Below are positions 18,241 to 27,345 of a DNA stretch of 64,000 bases, in pieces. The stretch covers positions 1 to 64,000 of the forward strand of contig NZ_JAUYTP010000073.1 of NCBI RefSeq assembly GCF_030695125.1, read 5' to 3'. The notes below the pieces were generated by a model, which ran no database searches, had not been told where the DNA came from, and worked only from the letters and a program-made list of their open reading frames with translations. Position numbers and translations under genes: made by a program. The DNA comes from Allobosea sp. (lineage in GTDB: Bacteria > Pseudomonadota > Alphaproteobacteria > Rhizobiales > Beijerinckiaceae). The stretch's first letter is position 1. Each line of letters starts with the position of its first letter.

Positions 18241-18663
18241 ATGCCTGTTCCGATGGAATACCGCCTCGCCTCGCAGGATTTCGACCGCTTCCTGGCCGAG
18301 GTCGCCGACGCGACCGGGCTGGCGACGCGCAACCAGGCCTATACGACGACGCAGGGCGTGCTGCTGGCCTTCCCGCGGCGGCTCGATCTCGCGCAGGCCA
18401 TCGCCTTCGCACAGGGGCTGCCGGCGATGCTGCGGGCGCTGTTCGTGATGGACTGGGACCCGCAGGAGCCGCGCATGGCGGGCTGGGATCGCGCCGCGAT
18501 GAGCGATGAGGTTCGGCGGCTGCGCATCGACCACAATTTCTCGCCCGACAGCGCGATCGCGGATGTGGCGCGGGTTCTGCGCCGCCATGTCGACGCGGCC
18601 GCCTTCGCGCGCTGCCTCGCGGCCCTGCCGCCGGAGGCGCGGGCGTTCTGGTCGGCGGCGTAG
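18241..18663 (+). CDS. DUF2267 domain protein
   Basis: A 140-residue soluble, helical protein. The opening MPVPMEYRLASQDFDRFLAE, followed by LAFPRRLDLAQAIAFAQGLP, matches the DUF2267 pattern of two similar helical halves. A good AGGAG ribosome-binding site lies eight bases ahead of the ATG. The gene is 26 bases downstream of trmJ. The family's function is unknown; members often occur in stress-related loci. Confidence 0.72.
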   Translation: MPVPMEYRLASQDFDRFLAEVADATGLATRNQAYTTTQGVLLAFPRRLDLAQAIAFAQGLPAMLRALFVMDWDPQEPRMAGWDRAAMSDEVRRLRIDHNFSPDSAIADVARVLRRHVDAAAFARCLAALPPEARAFWSAA

Positions 18664-18735
18664 GGTTTCAACGACAACGGCCGGCCCCGAAGGGCCGGCC
18701 GGCGACGTGTCGCGGGTCTCGAATCCGCAGGCGCG

Positions 18736-21030
18736 TCAGAACTGGTACTTCATCGTCGCCTTCACCGTGCGGCCGGGCTCGGTGTAGTAGTCGCGGGCCT
18801 GGGCGAGCGCGCCGGTCGGCACGTTGACGGCGTCCCAGTACTTGCGGTCGAAGATGTTGTAGACGCCGATCTGGAGTTCGAGGTCGGCGATCTGGGGCAT
18901 CGGCTTCCACCAGGCGGTGGCGTTGAAGATCGCATAGCCCGGCGCCTTGAAGCCCTGGGTCGCGCCGGTGGTGGCGGCGACGTCGTTGCGGGCGGAGGCG
19001 AGCTTGGTCGAGACCTCGCCGCCCCAGCGCTCGGTGCCATAGGCGATGGCGACGATGCCCTGCATCGGCGGGATCGAGTTCAGATAGGTGTTGTCGTCCC
19101 TGTTCTTGCCGCGGGTGTAGGCAAACGAGCCGCGCACCAGCCAGTTCGGGGCGAAGGCGTATTGCATGTTCGCCTCGAAGCCCTGGATCTCGGCGCGCGC
19201 CACGTTGCGGAAGCTGGTGATGCCGCCCTGCGGATAGAGCCCGCCGACGCCGGGCGCTTGGGACTGATAGGTGTCGATGAAGTTGCGGTAGTTCGTGTGG
19301 AAATAGGTCAGCGAGCCGCCGAAAGCCTTGTCGCCGAAGCGGATGCCGACATCGATGCCGTTGCCAGTTTCGGGGCGCAGATCCGGGTTGCCGCTGCGCA
19401 GATAGGTCGTCGGCGAGCCGAAGCGGCCATAGAGCTCATTGGCGGTCGGCGGGCGGAAGGTCTTGGCCCATTGCGCGAAGACGGTGACGTCCTTGAACCA
19501 GGGGGTGTTCTTTAAAACCTCGTATTCCAGCCGGATGCGCGGCGACCAGGCGGAATCGCTGGACGAAGCCGGCAGGCCGGTCGGCCGCGAGGCGCCGTTG
19601 GTGTAGCTCGGCGTGTATTGCGGCTTCTCCTCATACCAGTCGTAGCGCAGGCCCGGTGTCAGGCGCAGGCGGTTGTCCAGCAGGCCGATCTCGTCCTGGA
19701 CGTAGAATCCGACGAGCCGGCCATCGACCTTGGGCTGCTCGGACTGGTTGGTGGGGATGTTGTTGCACGTCGCGAAAGCGCCCGTGTAGATGCCCGACGC
19801 AGGCCGGGTCGGGCAGGCGTCGGAGCCGGCGCTGTACTGCTCCAGGCTCGAAATCCGCAGCTCGGTGCCGGCCGTGAGCTTGTGCGAGAGGATCCCGGTG
19901 TTGAAGCTCTTGATGACGTGGCCGTTGAAGCCGTAGGCGTTTTCCTCGTTCTCGTTGTCGCGGCTGTAGAGGCCGACGATGCTGGTGTAGCGATAGGCGT
20001 TGGTGAGGTCGTTGCGCTTCAGGCGCTGCCAGTAGGCGACCGCATGGGCCTCGTCAAAGAACGAGCCCGGCAGCTTGTAGTCGTAGCTCAGCGAAACGCG
20101 GTTGCGCTCGACGTCCTCGCCGGTGCGATAGGCGCCGGGGCGGTAGTTGCCGGTGAGCGACACCGCGTTGTCGCGGTTGTCGATGCGGTCCGCGCGCTTG
20201 AAGGTCTCGGCGGTGAGGCCGAAGCGATGCGCCTGATCGTTCGAGTACTGGTAGAGCTTGGCGAGGAAGCTGTACTGGTCGAAGTCGCGCGGATTGGGCT
20301 CGGTACGGGCGGCGCCGATCGTCTTGACGTTGCCGCCATTGCCGGTCTCGTGGCCGTTGCGGAAGCCGCCCTGGACCAGGGCCCAGGTGTTGTTCCAGCG
20401 CGCTGCGCCCGCCGCGCTGCCGAAGACGGCGCGGTCGGTGCTGTCGAAGCCGGTCTTGGCCAGCGCGCCGTAGGTGCGGCCCGCGCGGATGATGTCCTCG
20501 GGATCGAGCGTACGTACGGCCAGCACGCCGCCGAGGCCGCCGCTGCCGAGGGTGCTGCCGCCGCTGGGGCCGCGCAGCAGGTCGAGCGTCGACAGCGCAT
20601 CGAAGTCGAAGGCGGTGGTGCCGCCACGGGTGACGCGGCTGTCGATCAGGAAGGGCTGGCGGATGCCGTCGACCGTCGTCAGCACGCGGGCGCCGTCGAG
20701 GCCGCGGATGTTGAGGCTGTTGGTCTGGCGGTTGAAGCTGATGCCGGCCTCGACGCGGTTCGACAGGTCGCTCAGGCTCTGGACCTGCTGGCGGTCGAGC
20801 TGTTCGCGCGTGGTGCGCGTCGTGGTCGGGCCTTCGACCAGGGCCTGGCCGGGCGCAGTCGCGCCCTCGACGGTGATCTGGTCGAGCACCACGGGCGCCT
20901 CCGCCGCCGGGGCGGTTGGCACGGCGCGGCTGCGCGCCTGTTGTTGCGACAGGGCCGGCGTGGCCAGCATCATCATCGCCAGAGTGCCGAGCGCGACGCC
21001 TTCGCGCAGCCTGCCTGAATACATCCCCAT
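18736..21030 (-). CDS. TonB-dependent outer-membrane receptor (heme/hemoglobin-type)
   Basis: A 764-residue outer-membrane transporter. A signal peptide covers about residues 1-28 (ending ATPALSQ). The plug domain starts near LDQITVEGA and includes TTVDGIRQPFLID and DLLRGPSGGSTLGSGGLGG; the rest is a 22-strand barrel ending in the aromatic terminus MKYQF. The domain order and plug motifs resemble the hemoglobin/transferrin/lactoferrin receptor subgroup, so heme or a siderophore is the probable cargo. It is monocistronic, and no ABC importer or TonB genes adjoin it. An inverted repeat upstream suggests regulation, probably by iron. Confidence 0.88.
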   Translation of the reverse strand: MGMYSGRLREGVALGTLAMMMLATPALSQQQARSRAVPTAPAAEAPVVLDQITVEGATAPGQALVEGPTTTRTTREQLDRQQVQSLSDLSNRVEAGISFNRQTNSLNIRGLDGARVLTTVDGIRQPFLIDSRVTRGGTTAFDFDALSTLDLLRGPSGGSTLGSGGLGGVLAVRTLDPEDIIRAGRTYGALAKTGFDSTDRAVFGSAAGAARWNNTWALVQGGFRNGHETGNGGNVKTIGAARTEPNPRDFDQYSFLAKLYQYSNDQAHRFGLTAETFKRADRIDNRDNAVSLTGNYRPGAYRTGEDVERNRVSLSYDYKLPGSFFDEAHAVAYWQRLKRNDLTNAYRYTSIVGLYSRDNENEENAYGFNGHVIKSFNTGILSHKLTAGTELRISSLEQYSAGSDACPTRPASGIYTGAFATCNNIPTNQSEQPKVDGRLVGFYVQDEIGLLDNRLRLTPGLRYDWYEEKPQYTPSYTNGASRPTGLPASSSDSAWSPRIRLEYEVLKNTPWFKDVTVFAQWAKTFRPPTANELYGRFGSPTTYLRSGNPDLRPETGNGIDVGIRFGDKAFGGSLTYFHTNYRNFIDTYQSQAPGVGGLYPQGGITSFRNVARAEIQGFEANMQYAFAPNWLVRGSFAYTRGKNRDDNTYLNSIPPMQGIVAIAYGTERWGGEVSTKLASARNDVAATTGATQGFKAPGYAIFNATAWWKPMPQIADLELQIGVYNIFDRKYWDAVNVPTGALAQARDYYTEPGRTVKATMKYQF

Positions 21031-21375
21031 CGCCTTGACCCGCCCTTGCCGCCGCGGACAGCCCGAGGCCGCCGCGCCGCAGAAGTTTAAAATGAATATA
21101 AACAAGGCCTTATCCTCGCGATAAGGCTCTCACCCGTTATTGATCGAGTCGAAGACTGTCAACATCTGGCCGCATTAAGAACAATGTCCGATGCAATTGG
21201 AATACACTGCTGAATTCACTCTAATGAAGACTTGGTTTTACATTCTTCTAAAGAGACGGGCGGTGTCCTCGGCGCGGCGGCCGCGCGGGCTCCCGATCTC
21301 GTGAACGCTCCGGCCGCGACGGGCGACACGTTCCTGTTGCAACGCAGCGATAGGCGACCAACATGAGCGTCAGAA
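21031..21375. other. Divergent promoter region of TonB receptor and amine oxidase genes
   Basis: This 345-base gap separates divergent genes and is locally AT-rich compared with the genome average. It contains an inverted repeat at 21107-21127 (listed separately) and AT-rich stretches suited to promoters for both genes. I see no gene in it. Confidence 0.6.
21107..21127. promoter_or_regulatory. Inverted repeat, candidate operator of TonB receptor gene
   Basis: GCCTTATC and GATAAGGC are perfect inverted 8-mers separated by five bases, 77 bases before the receptor start. Beside it lies an AT-rich stretch (TTTATATTCATTTTAAA on the minus strand) suited to a -10 region. It could bind an iron-responsive repressor, but it does not match a Fur, Irr or RirA consensus that I can cite confidently. 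Confidence 0.4.
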
Positions 21376-22707
21376 ATGGAAACGCTCACCCCCATGCTCG
21401 ACCGCCGGACGATGTTGACAGGATCTGCTGCGATGACGGCGTCGTGGGCGCTGCCGGGCGCCGGGCATGCGGCCGAGGCCGACGTGATCGTCATCGGCGC
21501 GGGCGCGGCCGGCATCGCCGCCGCCCATCAATTGAAGGCCGCGGGCCGCAAGGCCATCGTGCTGGAGGCACGGGGCCGGGTCGGCGGACGCGCCTTCACC
21601 GACAGCTCGCTCGGCCCCGCCTATGATGCCGGTGCGATGTTCATCCACTGGGCCGAGCGCAACCCCTGGGTCCAGATCGCGCGTGACCTCGGCGTCGCGA
21701 CCTCCGACGAGTCTTGGGGCGGTGGTTTTCAGGTTTTCGCCGACGGCAAGCCGATGGCGGATGCCGACCGCCAGAAGCGCCGCGGGGCCTTCGGCCAGAT
21801 CGACCGCCGGCTCGAGACGGTCGATCTGAAGCAGCGCGACCTCTCTGTGAAGGATCTGCTCGGCGATCTCGGCCCCGACCTGTCGCAGATCGCCTCTTCG
21901 GGGCTGCTGCTCTCGATTGGCGAGGAATCGGACCGGATATCGGCGCGCGACTATCAGCGCCTCTGGTCCGGCGACGATCTCCTGGTGCCGTCGGGCTACG
22001 GCAACCTCGTCGCGCGCCATGGCGCGGGCCTCGACATCCGCCTGAACCAGCCCGTGAGCGAGATCCGCTGGGACGGTCCCGGCGTGAGCGTCGCCACGCC
22101 TTCGGGGACGCTGCGAGCCAACGCCTGCATCGTCACGGTGCCGGTCGGCGTGCTGAAGGCGGGCGCGATCCGCTTCACGCCGGAGCTGCCGGCCCGCACG
22201 CGCGATGCGCTCGGCGGCATCGGCATGGGCGCGCTGACCAAGATCGCGCTCAAGGTCGAGGGCGACCGCTTCGGCATTTCGCCGGGCATGAGTTTCCTCG
22301 AAGCGGGCTCGGCCGGCCGCCTGATGAACGTCGATCTGTTTCCCGACGGCAAGGACATCGTCATCGCCTATTGCGGCGGCGACTATGCCCGCGAATTGTC
22401 GCTTGCTGGCCCCGACGCGGCGCGCGATCACCTCACCGACCTGCTGTCGAAGATGATCGGCGCCGACATCCGCAAGGCGGTGACCGGGATCTCCTTCCCG
22501 GCCTGGTGGACCGACCCGTTCTCGCGCGGCTCCTATTCCGTCTGCCTGCCGGGACGGGAGGCGGCGCGCGAGCAACTGGCCGAGCCGATCGGCGGGCGCG
22601 TCTTCATCGCCGGCGAGGCCACGGCCGGCGGCGGCGCCATGACCGTCGGCGGCGCGACGCTGGCGGGCCGCGCGGCGGCGGCGGCGGTGGCGCGGATCAA
22701 GGCCTGA
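21376..22707 (+). CDS. FAD-dependent flavin amine oxidase, exported-type
   Basis: A 443-residue amine oxidase-family flavoenzyme. The N-terminus DRRTMLTGSAAMTASWALPG looks like a twin-arginine (Tat) signal, though the hydrophobic part is short, so the protein may act in the periplasm. The dinucleotide-binding motif VIVIGAGAAGIAAAHQL follows near residue 37, then EARGRVGGRAFT, and the C-terminal FAD-binding block VFIAGEATAGGGAMTVGGA. The substrate is unknown; polyamines or aromatic amines are usual for the family. It is divergent from the TonB receptor. Confidence 0.85.
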   Translation: METLTPMLDRRTMLTGSAAMTASWALPGAGHAAEADVIVIGAGAAGIAAAHQLKAAGRKAIVLEARGRVGGRAFTDSSLGPAYDAGAMFIHWAERNPWVQIARDLGVATSDESWGGGFQVFADGKPMADADRQKRRGAFGQIDRRLETVDLKQRDLSVKDLLGDLGPDLSQIASSGLLLSIGEESDRISARDYQRLWSGDDLLVPSGYGNLVARHGAGLDIRLNQPVSEIRWDGPGVSVATPSGTLRANACIVTVPVGVLKAGAIRFTPELPARTRDALGGIGMGALTKIALKVEGDRFGISPGMSFLEAGSAGRLMNVDLFPDGKDIVIAYCGGDYARELSLAGPDAARDHLTDLLSKMIGADIRKAVTGISFPAWWTDPFSRGSYSVCLPGREAAREQLAEPIGGRVFIAGEATAGGGAMTVGGATLAGRAAAAAVARIKA

Positions 22708-22739
22708 AGCGGGGTGGCTGACCGGCGGTGTTGAGTCTC

Positions 22740-22855
22740 AGCCCTCATCCTGAGGAGCCGCGTAGCGGCGTCTCGAAGGATGGTCGAGGCGGCTGCAGAA
22801 CCATCTGGAGCATCCTTCGAGACGCGATCTTCGATCGCTCCTCAGGATGAGGGCT
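22740..22855. repeat. Long intergenic palindrome, type B
   Basis: Arms AGCCCTCATCCTGAGGAGC / GCTCCTCAGGATGAGGGCT enclose inner arms TCTCGAAGGATG / CATCCTTCGAGA. It lies between the convergent amine oxidase and MarR-GNAT genes, where a stem of this size could also stop transcription. A second copy lies at 55038-55154. Confidence 0.88.
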
Positions 22856-22863
22856 GTGGCTCG

Positions 22864-23790
22864 TTAAAGCACCAGTTCCCAGTTCTGGCCGACGAGGTCC
22901 TGGCCGAAGGAGTGGTGCTTCTCTTCGGCGATCAACCGGAAGCCCTCGGCGACGTAGATCGCGCGGGCCGCGTGCAGGATGTCGTTGGTCCAGAGCTGCA
23001 TGCGCCGGTATCCGGCCGCCCGGGCGAAGCCGATCGCCTCGCGCACCAGCGCCTTGCCGAGGCCGAGCCCGCGCCCCGGCCGGTCGACGATGACCATGCG
23101 CAGCTTCGCGGTCTCGTCGCTCTCGCGCATCACGAAGGCCGAACCCAGGATCTGCCCGTCGCGCTCGGCGATCAGCCCCTGTTCCAGGCCGGGGCGGAAC
23201 GAACGCAGGAAGCCGGCCGCGATCTCGGCGACGAAGGCCTCGAAGCCGATGTCCCAGCCATAGTCCTCCGCATAGATCCGGCCATGGGTTGAGATCACCC
23301 AGCCGATGTCGCCGGGGCGGTGAGGGCGGATGATGGGGGCGGAGGCTTGCGCGGGCGCGGCGCCCGAAAGCAGCGTCTCGGCCTCTGCGAGCGCTGCCAC
23401 CAGCCGGCCGCGCGCCGTCTCGTCGAGCGCGCGCAGCCGCTCGGCGGCTTCCGCCTGCGAGGCTTCGTCGAGGGGGCGGAAGACGGCGTGTCCGGCTTCG
23501 CTCAGACGCAAGGTCAGGGCGCGCCCATCGGCGGCTGAGCGCGCGCGCAGCAGCCAGGCTTCCGCGGCGAAGCGCTTCAGGATGCGCGAGAGATAGGCGG
23601 GGTCGAGCCCGAGCTCCTTCGCCAGATCCCCCGCCAGCCAGCCGTCGCGCCGGGCGAGCTCGTAGAGCACGCGCGCCTCGGTGAGTGTGAAGCCAGAGCC
23701 GAGCAAACTGCCGCCGAGCGCGCCGACCAGACGAGTATGGAAGCGGTTGAAGCGGCGCAGGGCCGCGACGGCATCGGCGAGATCGGACAT
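22864..23790 (-). CDS. MarR-family regulator fused to GNAT N-acetyltransferase
   Basis: A 308-residue two-domain protein. Residues about 1-140 form a MarR winged helix (FTLTEARVLYELARRDGWLA, LGLDPAYLSRILKRF, with the wing SAADGRALTLRLSEAGH). Residues about 155-308 form a GNAT acetyltransferase; the acetyl-CoA pyrophosphate loop is in VDRPGRGLGLGKALVREAI, and LWTNDILHAARAIYVAEGF completes the fold. The fusion suggests that DNA binding and acetylation of a small molecule or protein are linked. The target is unknown. The fusion is known in several proteobacteria. It is divergent from murI. Confidence 0.88.
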   Translation of the reverse strand: MSDLADAVAALRRFNRFHTRLVGALGGSLLGSGFTLTEARVLYELARRDGWLAGDLAKELGLDPAYLSRILKRFAAEAWLLRARSAADGRALTLRLSEAGHAVFRPLDEASQAEAAERLRALDETARGRLVAALAEAETLLSGAAPAQASAPIIRPHRPGDIGWVISTHGRIYAEDYGWDIGFEAFVAEIAAGFLRSFRPGLEQGLIAERDGQILGSAFVMRESDETAKLRMVIVDRPGRGLGLGKALVREAIGFARAAGYRRMQLWTNDILHAARAIYVAEGFRLIAEEKHHSFGQDLVGQNWELVL

Positions 23791-23935
23791 GGACGCAGCC
23801 TCCGATGCCTATCTCATGGAAAATCATGGACTGAGTCAACTAAATTGGGTGAGGGCCGTTCGCGCTTTCTTGACGATCCCTTAACCGGGGTCTGGCGCAA
23901 TCGCGGCCTTCGTCGCGCTCTCGGACTCCTCACCC

Positions 23936-24805
23936 ATGCAGGTCGATCTCCTGGCCGGAACCACGCATCTCCACGCCGTGCTGGCGCGGCCGATGCCCAC
24001 CATTCTCGTCTTCGATTCGGGGCTCGGCGGGCTGACCGTGCTGTCGCGCGTGGTGGAGGCCTGCCGCGGCGCCCATATCGTCTACGCCGCCGACGATGCC
24101 GGCTTTCCCTATGGCCGGCTGGCGGAGGGGGCGCTGATCAGCCGCGTGCTCGCCGTGATGGAGCGGCTGGTCGCGCGCCATCATCCCGATCTCGTCGTCA
24201 TCGCCTGCAACACCGCCTCGACGCTGGTGCTGCCGGCCCTGCGGGCGCGCTTCGCCATTCCCTTCGTCGGCACCGTGCCCGCGATCAAGCCGGCCGCCGC
24301 GGCGACGCGCTCTGGCCTGATCTCAGTGCTGGCGACGCCGGGCACCGTGGCGCGCGACTACACGCGCGGGCTGGTCGCGACCTATGCCGCCGGTTGCGAC
24401 GTGACGCTGGTTGGCGCGACGGGGCTGGCTGCGCTGGCCGAGGCCGCGCTCAAGGGCGAGCGCGTCGATGACGGAATGATCGCCGCCGAGATCGCGCCCT
24501 GTTTCGTCGAGCGGGACGGGCGGCGCACCGATGTGGTGACGCTCTCCTGCACGCATTATCCGCTGCTGCTGGAGCCGATGCGCCGCGTCGCGCCCTGGCC
24601 GGTGGAGTGGATCGACCCGGCGCCGGCGATCGCGCGGCGCGTCGGGCAACTGCTCGGGCCCGAGGTCGCCGCCGACCGGGCAGGGGGCCACGAAGCGGTC
24701 GCGGTCTTCACCTCCGGCGCCGGCATCACCGGCCCGCTGCGGATCGCGCTGGCGGGCCGCGGCCTGGCGGACGTCCTGATCGAGCCGATGCCGCTCGTCA
24801 GCTGA
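23936..24805 (+). CDS. murI: Glutamate racemase
   Basis: A 289-residue cofactor-independent racemase producing D-glutamate for peptidoglycan. Asp27-Ser28 in VFDSGLGGL and the two catalytic cysteines, Cys91 (IACNTAS) and Cys205 (TLSCTHYP), are all present. FVGTVPAIKPAAAAT and YAADDAGFPYG are further family blocks. The annotated start gives about 20 residues before the usual first strand; a Met at residue 20 (MPTILVFDSG) is a good alternative start at 23993. The gene converges on a D-amino-acid dehydrogenase gene with a three-base gap. Confidence 0.93.
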   Translation: MQVDLLAGTTHLHAVLARPMPTILVFDSGLGGLTVLSRVVEACRGAHIVYAADDAGFPYGRLAEGALISRVLAVMERLVARHHPDLVVIACNTASTLVLPALRARFAIPFVGTVPAIKPAAAATRSGLISVLATPGTVARDYTRGLVATYAAGCDVTLVGATGLAALAEAALKGERVDDGMIAAEIAPCFVERDGRRTDVVTLSCTHYPLLLEPMRRVAPWPVEWIDPAPAIARRVGQLLGPEVAADRAGGHEAVAVFTSGAGITGPLRIALAGRGLADVLIEPMPLVS

Positions 24806-24808
24806 GGC

Positions 24809-26059
24809 TCAGGCGAAGCGCGCCGGGGCAAACGGCGTCGGGTCGACGAAGACCTTCTGGCCCGTCACCATCTCCGCGATCATGCGGCCGGTGACGGCGG
24901 CCAGCGTCAGCCCGTGATGGGCGTGGCCGAAGGAGAACCACAAGCCTTTGTGCTTGGGCGCCGGGCCGATGATCGGCATCATGTCGGGCGTGCAGGGGCG
25001 GCGGCCGAGCCAAGGCTCGGGATCGATCCGCTCCCCGAGCGGGAACAGCGTGCGGGCGATCGGCTCGGCGCGCTGGAGCTGAACCGGGGTCGGCGCGGCG
25101 TCGCGATCGGCGAATTCGGCGCCCGTCGTCAGGCGGATGCCCTGCTGCATTGGGGCGAGGAAGTAGCCGCGCTCGGTGTCGAGCACCGGGTGGTTGAGCA
25201 CCGCATTGCCCTGCGCCTTGTAGTGCATGTGGTAGCCGCGCTTGACCGCCAGCGGCAGATTGTAGCCGAGCTTGCGCGAGAGCACGTCGGCCCATGGCCC
25301 GAGCGCGACGACCGCATCGCGGGCCTTGACGGTGGTGCCGTCGGCGAGCGTGACGCTCCACTCCGTTCCCTGCTGCGTCAGCGTGCCGGCGTCGCCGAGC
25401 GCAAGCCTTCCGCCGAGCGCCTCGAAGCGCGCGACATAGGCCTTGGAGAGGCCGAGCGGGTCGATCACGGTGACCGGATCGGTCCAGTGCAGGCCGCCGA
25501 TCAGGCTGTCATGATCGAGATGGGGCTCCTCGGCTTTCAGCGTCGCCATGTCGAGCGGCCTGTAGTTCAGGCCGAAATCCCGGTTCCAGCGCGCAGCCTC
25601 GGCCAGGCGTTCGTCCTGCTGGGCGGCGGTGCGAAAGACCTTCATCCAGCCGTTGCGGCGCAAAAGCCCGGTGGCGCCGGCCTCCTGCGCGAGCGCATCA
25701 TGCTCGCTGACGCAATGCTCGATCAGCGTGGCGTATTTCCGCGCGATCGCCTCGTGCTGGGAGGCGCGCGAATGCATCCAGTAGGACCAGAGGAAGGGCG
25801 CGAGCTTGGGAATGGCGCTCCAGTGGTAATGCGCGTCGATGGTGTTGTTCATCGCGTAGCGGATCAGCGCCCCGAAATCATGCGGGAAGCCGTAGGGGTA
25901 GACGCCCTCGCGCTGGATCAGCCCGGCATTGCCGTAGCTGGTCTCCTCGCCCGGCCCGCGCTTGTCGACGAGCAGGACCGAACGGCCCGCCTTCTGCAGG
26001 TGCAGCGCCACCGAAATCCCGACGATGCCTGCGCCGAGAACGATCGTATCCGTCGCCAT
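24809..26059 (-). CDS. FAD-dependent D-amino-acid dehydrogenase (DadA-like)
   Basis: A 416-residue DAO-fold flavoenzyme. The FAD-binding Rossmann motif is at the start (VLGAGIVGISVALHLQKAG), and the C-terminus has GRRPCTPDMMPIIGPAP followed by FSFGHAHHGLTLAAVTGRM, typical of DadA-like dehydrogenases that oxidise D-amino acids and pass electrons to the respiratory chain. It shares this plan with the D-hydroxyproline dehydrogenase at 38696-39928 but is clearly a different paralogue. No alanine racemase or Lrp-type regulator adjoins it; murI is its convergent neighbour. The substrate is inferred only to class. Confidence 0.85.
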   Translation of the reverse strand: MATDTIVLGAGIVGISVALHLQKAGRSVLLVDKRGPGEETSYGNAGLIQREGVYPYGFPHDFGALIRYAMNNTIDAHYHWSAIPKLAPFLWSYWMHSRASQHEAIARKYATLIEHCVSEHDALAQEAGATGLLRRNGWMKVFRTAAQQDERLAEAARWNRDFGLNYRPLDMATLKAEEPHLDHDSLIGGLHWTDPVTVIDPLGLSKAYVARFEALGGRLALGDAGTLTQQGTEWSVTLADGTTVKARDAVVALGPWADVLSRKLGYNLPLAVKRGYHMHYKAQGNAVLNHPVLDTERGYFLAPMQQGIRLTTGAEFADRDAAPTPVQLQRAEPIARTLFPLGERIDPEPWLGRRPCTPDMMPIIGPAPKHKGLWFSFGHAHHGLTLAAVTGRMIAEMVTGQKVFVDPTPFAPARFA

Positions 26060-26145
26060 GATCTTCTCCTGCCCCGCTCAATCCGCTTGAAAATAGCCGT
26101 TTGTGACGCTGTGTCAGCGGCATGGCGGGTTTTTGCGCGGTATTG

Positions 26146-26171
26146 GCGCAAGTTTCGCAAGATTTGCGCCA
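26146..26171. promoter_or_regulatory. Inverted repeat upstream of dadA-like gene
   Basis: GGCGCAA and TTGCGCC are separated by 12 bases in the gap between divergent dadA-like and transporter genes, 87 bases from the dadA-like start. It could be an operator shared by the two genes, but the motif is short and GC-rich, so chance is possible. Confidence 0.25.
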
Positions 26172-26266
26172 TCGCCCGGATCGGCGTCGACCCGAGCCGG
26201 CAAAGCCGGGCCGACGCGCAATTTTCTGCCGACGCCGGGCGGGGCTGCGGCCGCTGCGGGTGACGG

Positions 26267-27301
26267 ATGGGTGCCGATCGGCCAGTGTCGGCCTCCCTGC
26301 AGGGTCGAGTCGCTCTTGTCATGCTCATGCGCATCGCCGCTTCACTGGCCGCCGGCCTGGCCTGGCTCGGGCGCTACGGCACGCAGGGCTTTGCGCTGTC
26401 TATCTTCCTGGGGCTGGCGCTGCCGCAGTTCTCGGCGGCGGCGCGACCTCTGCTGCCGGTGACGATCTTCTGCTTCACCACCATCGTCTTCATGCGCGCG
26501 GATGTGGCGATCATCGCCGGCCTGCTGCGCAGCCCGGGCAAGCTCACCCTGACCTGCCTGTGGATGGTGGCCGCGCCCGTCGTCGTGATCGGCGGGGCCT
26601 TCCTGGTCGTGGGGCGAGACGCCATCGACCCCGGCCTGCTGCTGGGGCTCGCCATTCTGGCCGCCGCTCCGCCGATCATGTCCTCGCCCGCGGTTGCCCT
26701 GATCTATGGCTTCGAGCCGTCGCTGATCATCGCCGGCGTCATCATCACAACGGTCGCAAGCCCGATCGTCGCGCCGATGCTGGTGGAGCTGCTGGCGGGT
26801 GCCGCCGTGCCGCTCGACCGCTGGGCGCTGACGCTTCGCTTGGTCTTTTTCGTCGGCGGCGGCATGGCGGCCGCCGCGATCCTGCGATGGGCGCTCGGCA
26901 TGGTCCGCATCAAGGCGATGAAGGCCAATCTCGATGGCTTCGGCGTGCTGATGTATTTCATCTTTGCGATCGCGGCGATGGACGGCGTGACGTCGGCAGC
27001 CATTGCCGCTCCGGCCCGGGTCAGCGGTTTCCTGGCCTGCGCCTTCGCGGTCTCGATCATCGGGCTGGTCGTGAGCTATCTCGCTTTGCGCTTCCTGCGG
27101 CGCTCCGAGCGCTTCATGGTCGGCTACGGCGCAGGCCAGCGCAACATGGGCATGATCGTCGCGGCGCTGGGGGCGGGCGTGCCGCCCTCGACCTTCCTGT
27201 TCTTCGCGCTGGCGCAGTTCCCGATCTATCTGATGCCCTGGCTGCTGAGCGGTTTTGCGGGGCGCATCCGCCGCGAGGAGGCGGCTGCTGACGGGGCCTG
27301 A
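26267..27301 (+). CDS. Bile acid:sodium symporter (BASS) family transporter
   Basis: A 344-residue integral membrane protein with nine to ten hydrophobic segments. AAAPPIMSSPAVALIYGFEP, the following VIITTVASPIVAPML, and the GYGAGQRNMGMIVAALG block with the conserved polar residues match the BASS/Na-dependent transporter superfamily, whose members move organic anions. The start is uncertain: Met codons at 26321 and 26327 would remove a short polar N-terminus. It is divergent from the dadA-like gene. The substrate is unknown. Confidence 0.75.
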   Translation: MGADRPVSASLQGRVALVMLMRIAASLAAGLAWLGRYGTQGFALSIFLGLALPQFSAAARPLLPVTIFCFTTIVFMRADVAIIAGLLRSPGKLTLTCLWMVAAPVVVIGGAFLVVGRDAIDPGLLLGLAILAAAPPIMSSPAVALIYGFEPSLIIAGVIITTVASPIVAPMLVELLAGAAVPLDRWALTLRLVFFVGGGMAAAAILRWALGMVRIKAMKANLDGFGVLMYFIFAIAAMDGVTSAAIAAPARVSGFLACAFAVSIIGLVVSYLALRFLRRSERFMVGYGAGQRNMGMIVAALGAGVPPSTFLFFALAQFPIYLMPWLLSGFAGRIRREEAAADGA

Positions 27302-27345
27302 CGGCGGACCTTGCGAGGGTCGCTCCGTTCCATCGGAGTTGCCCC

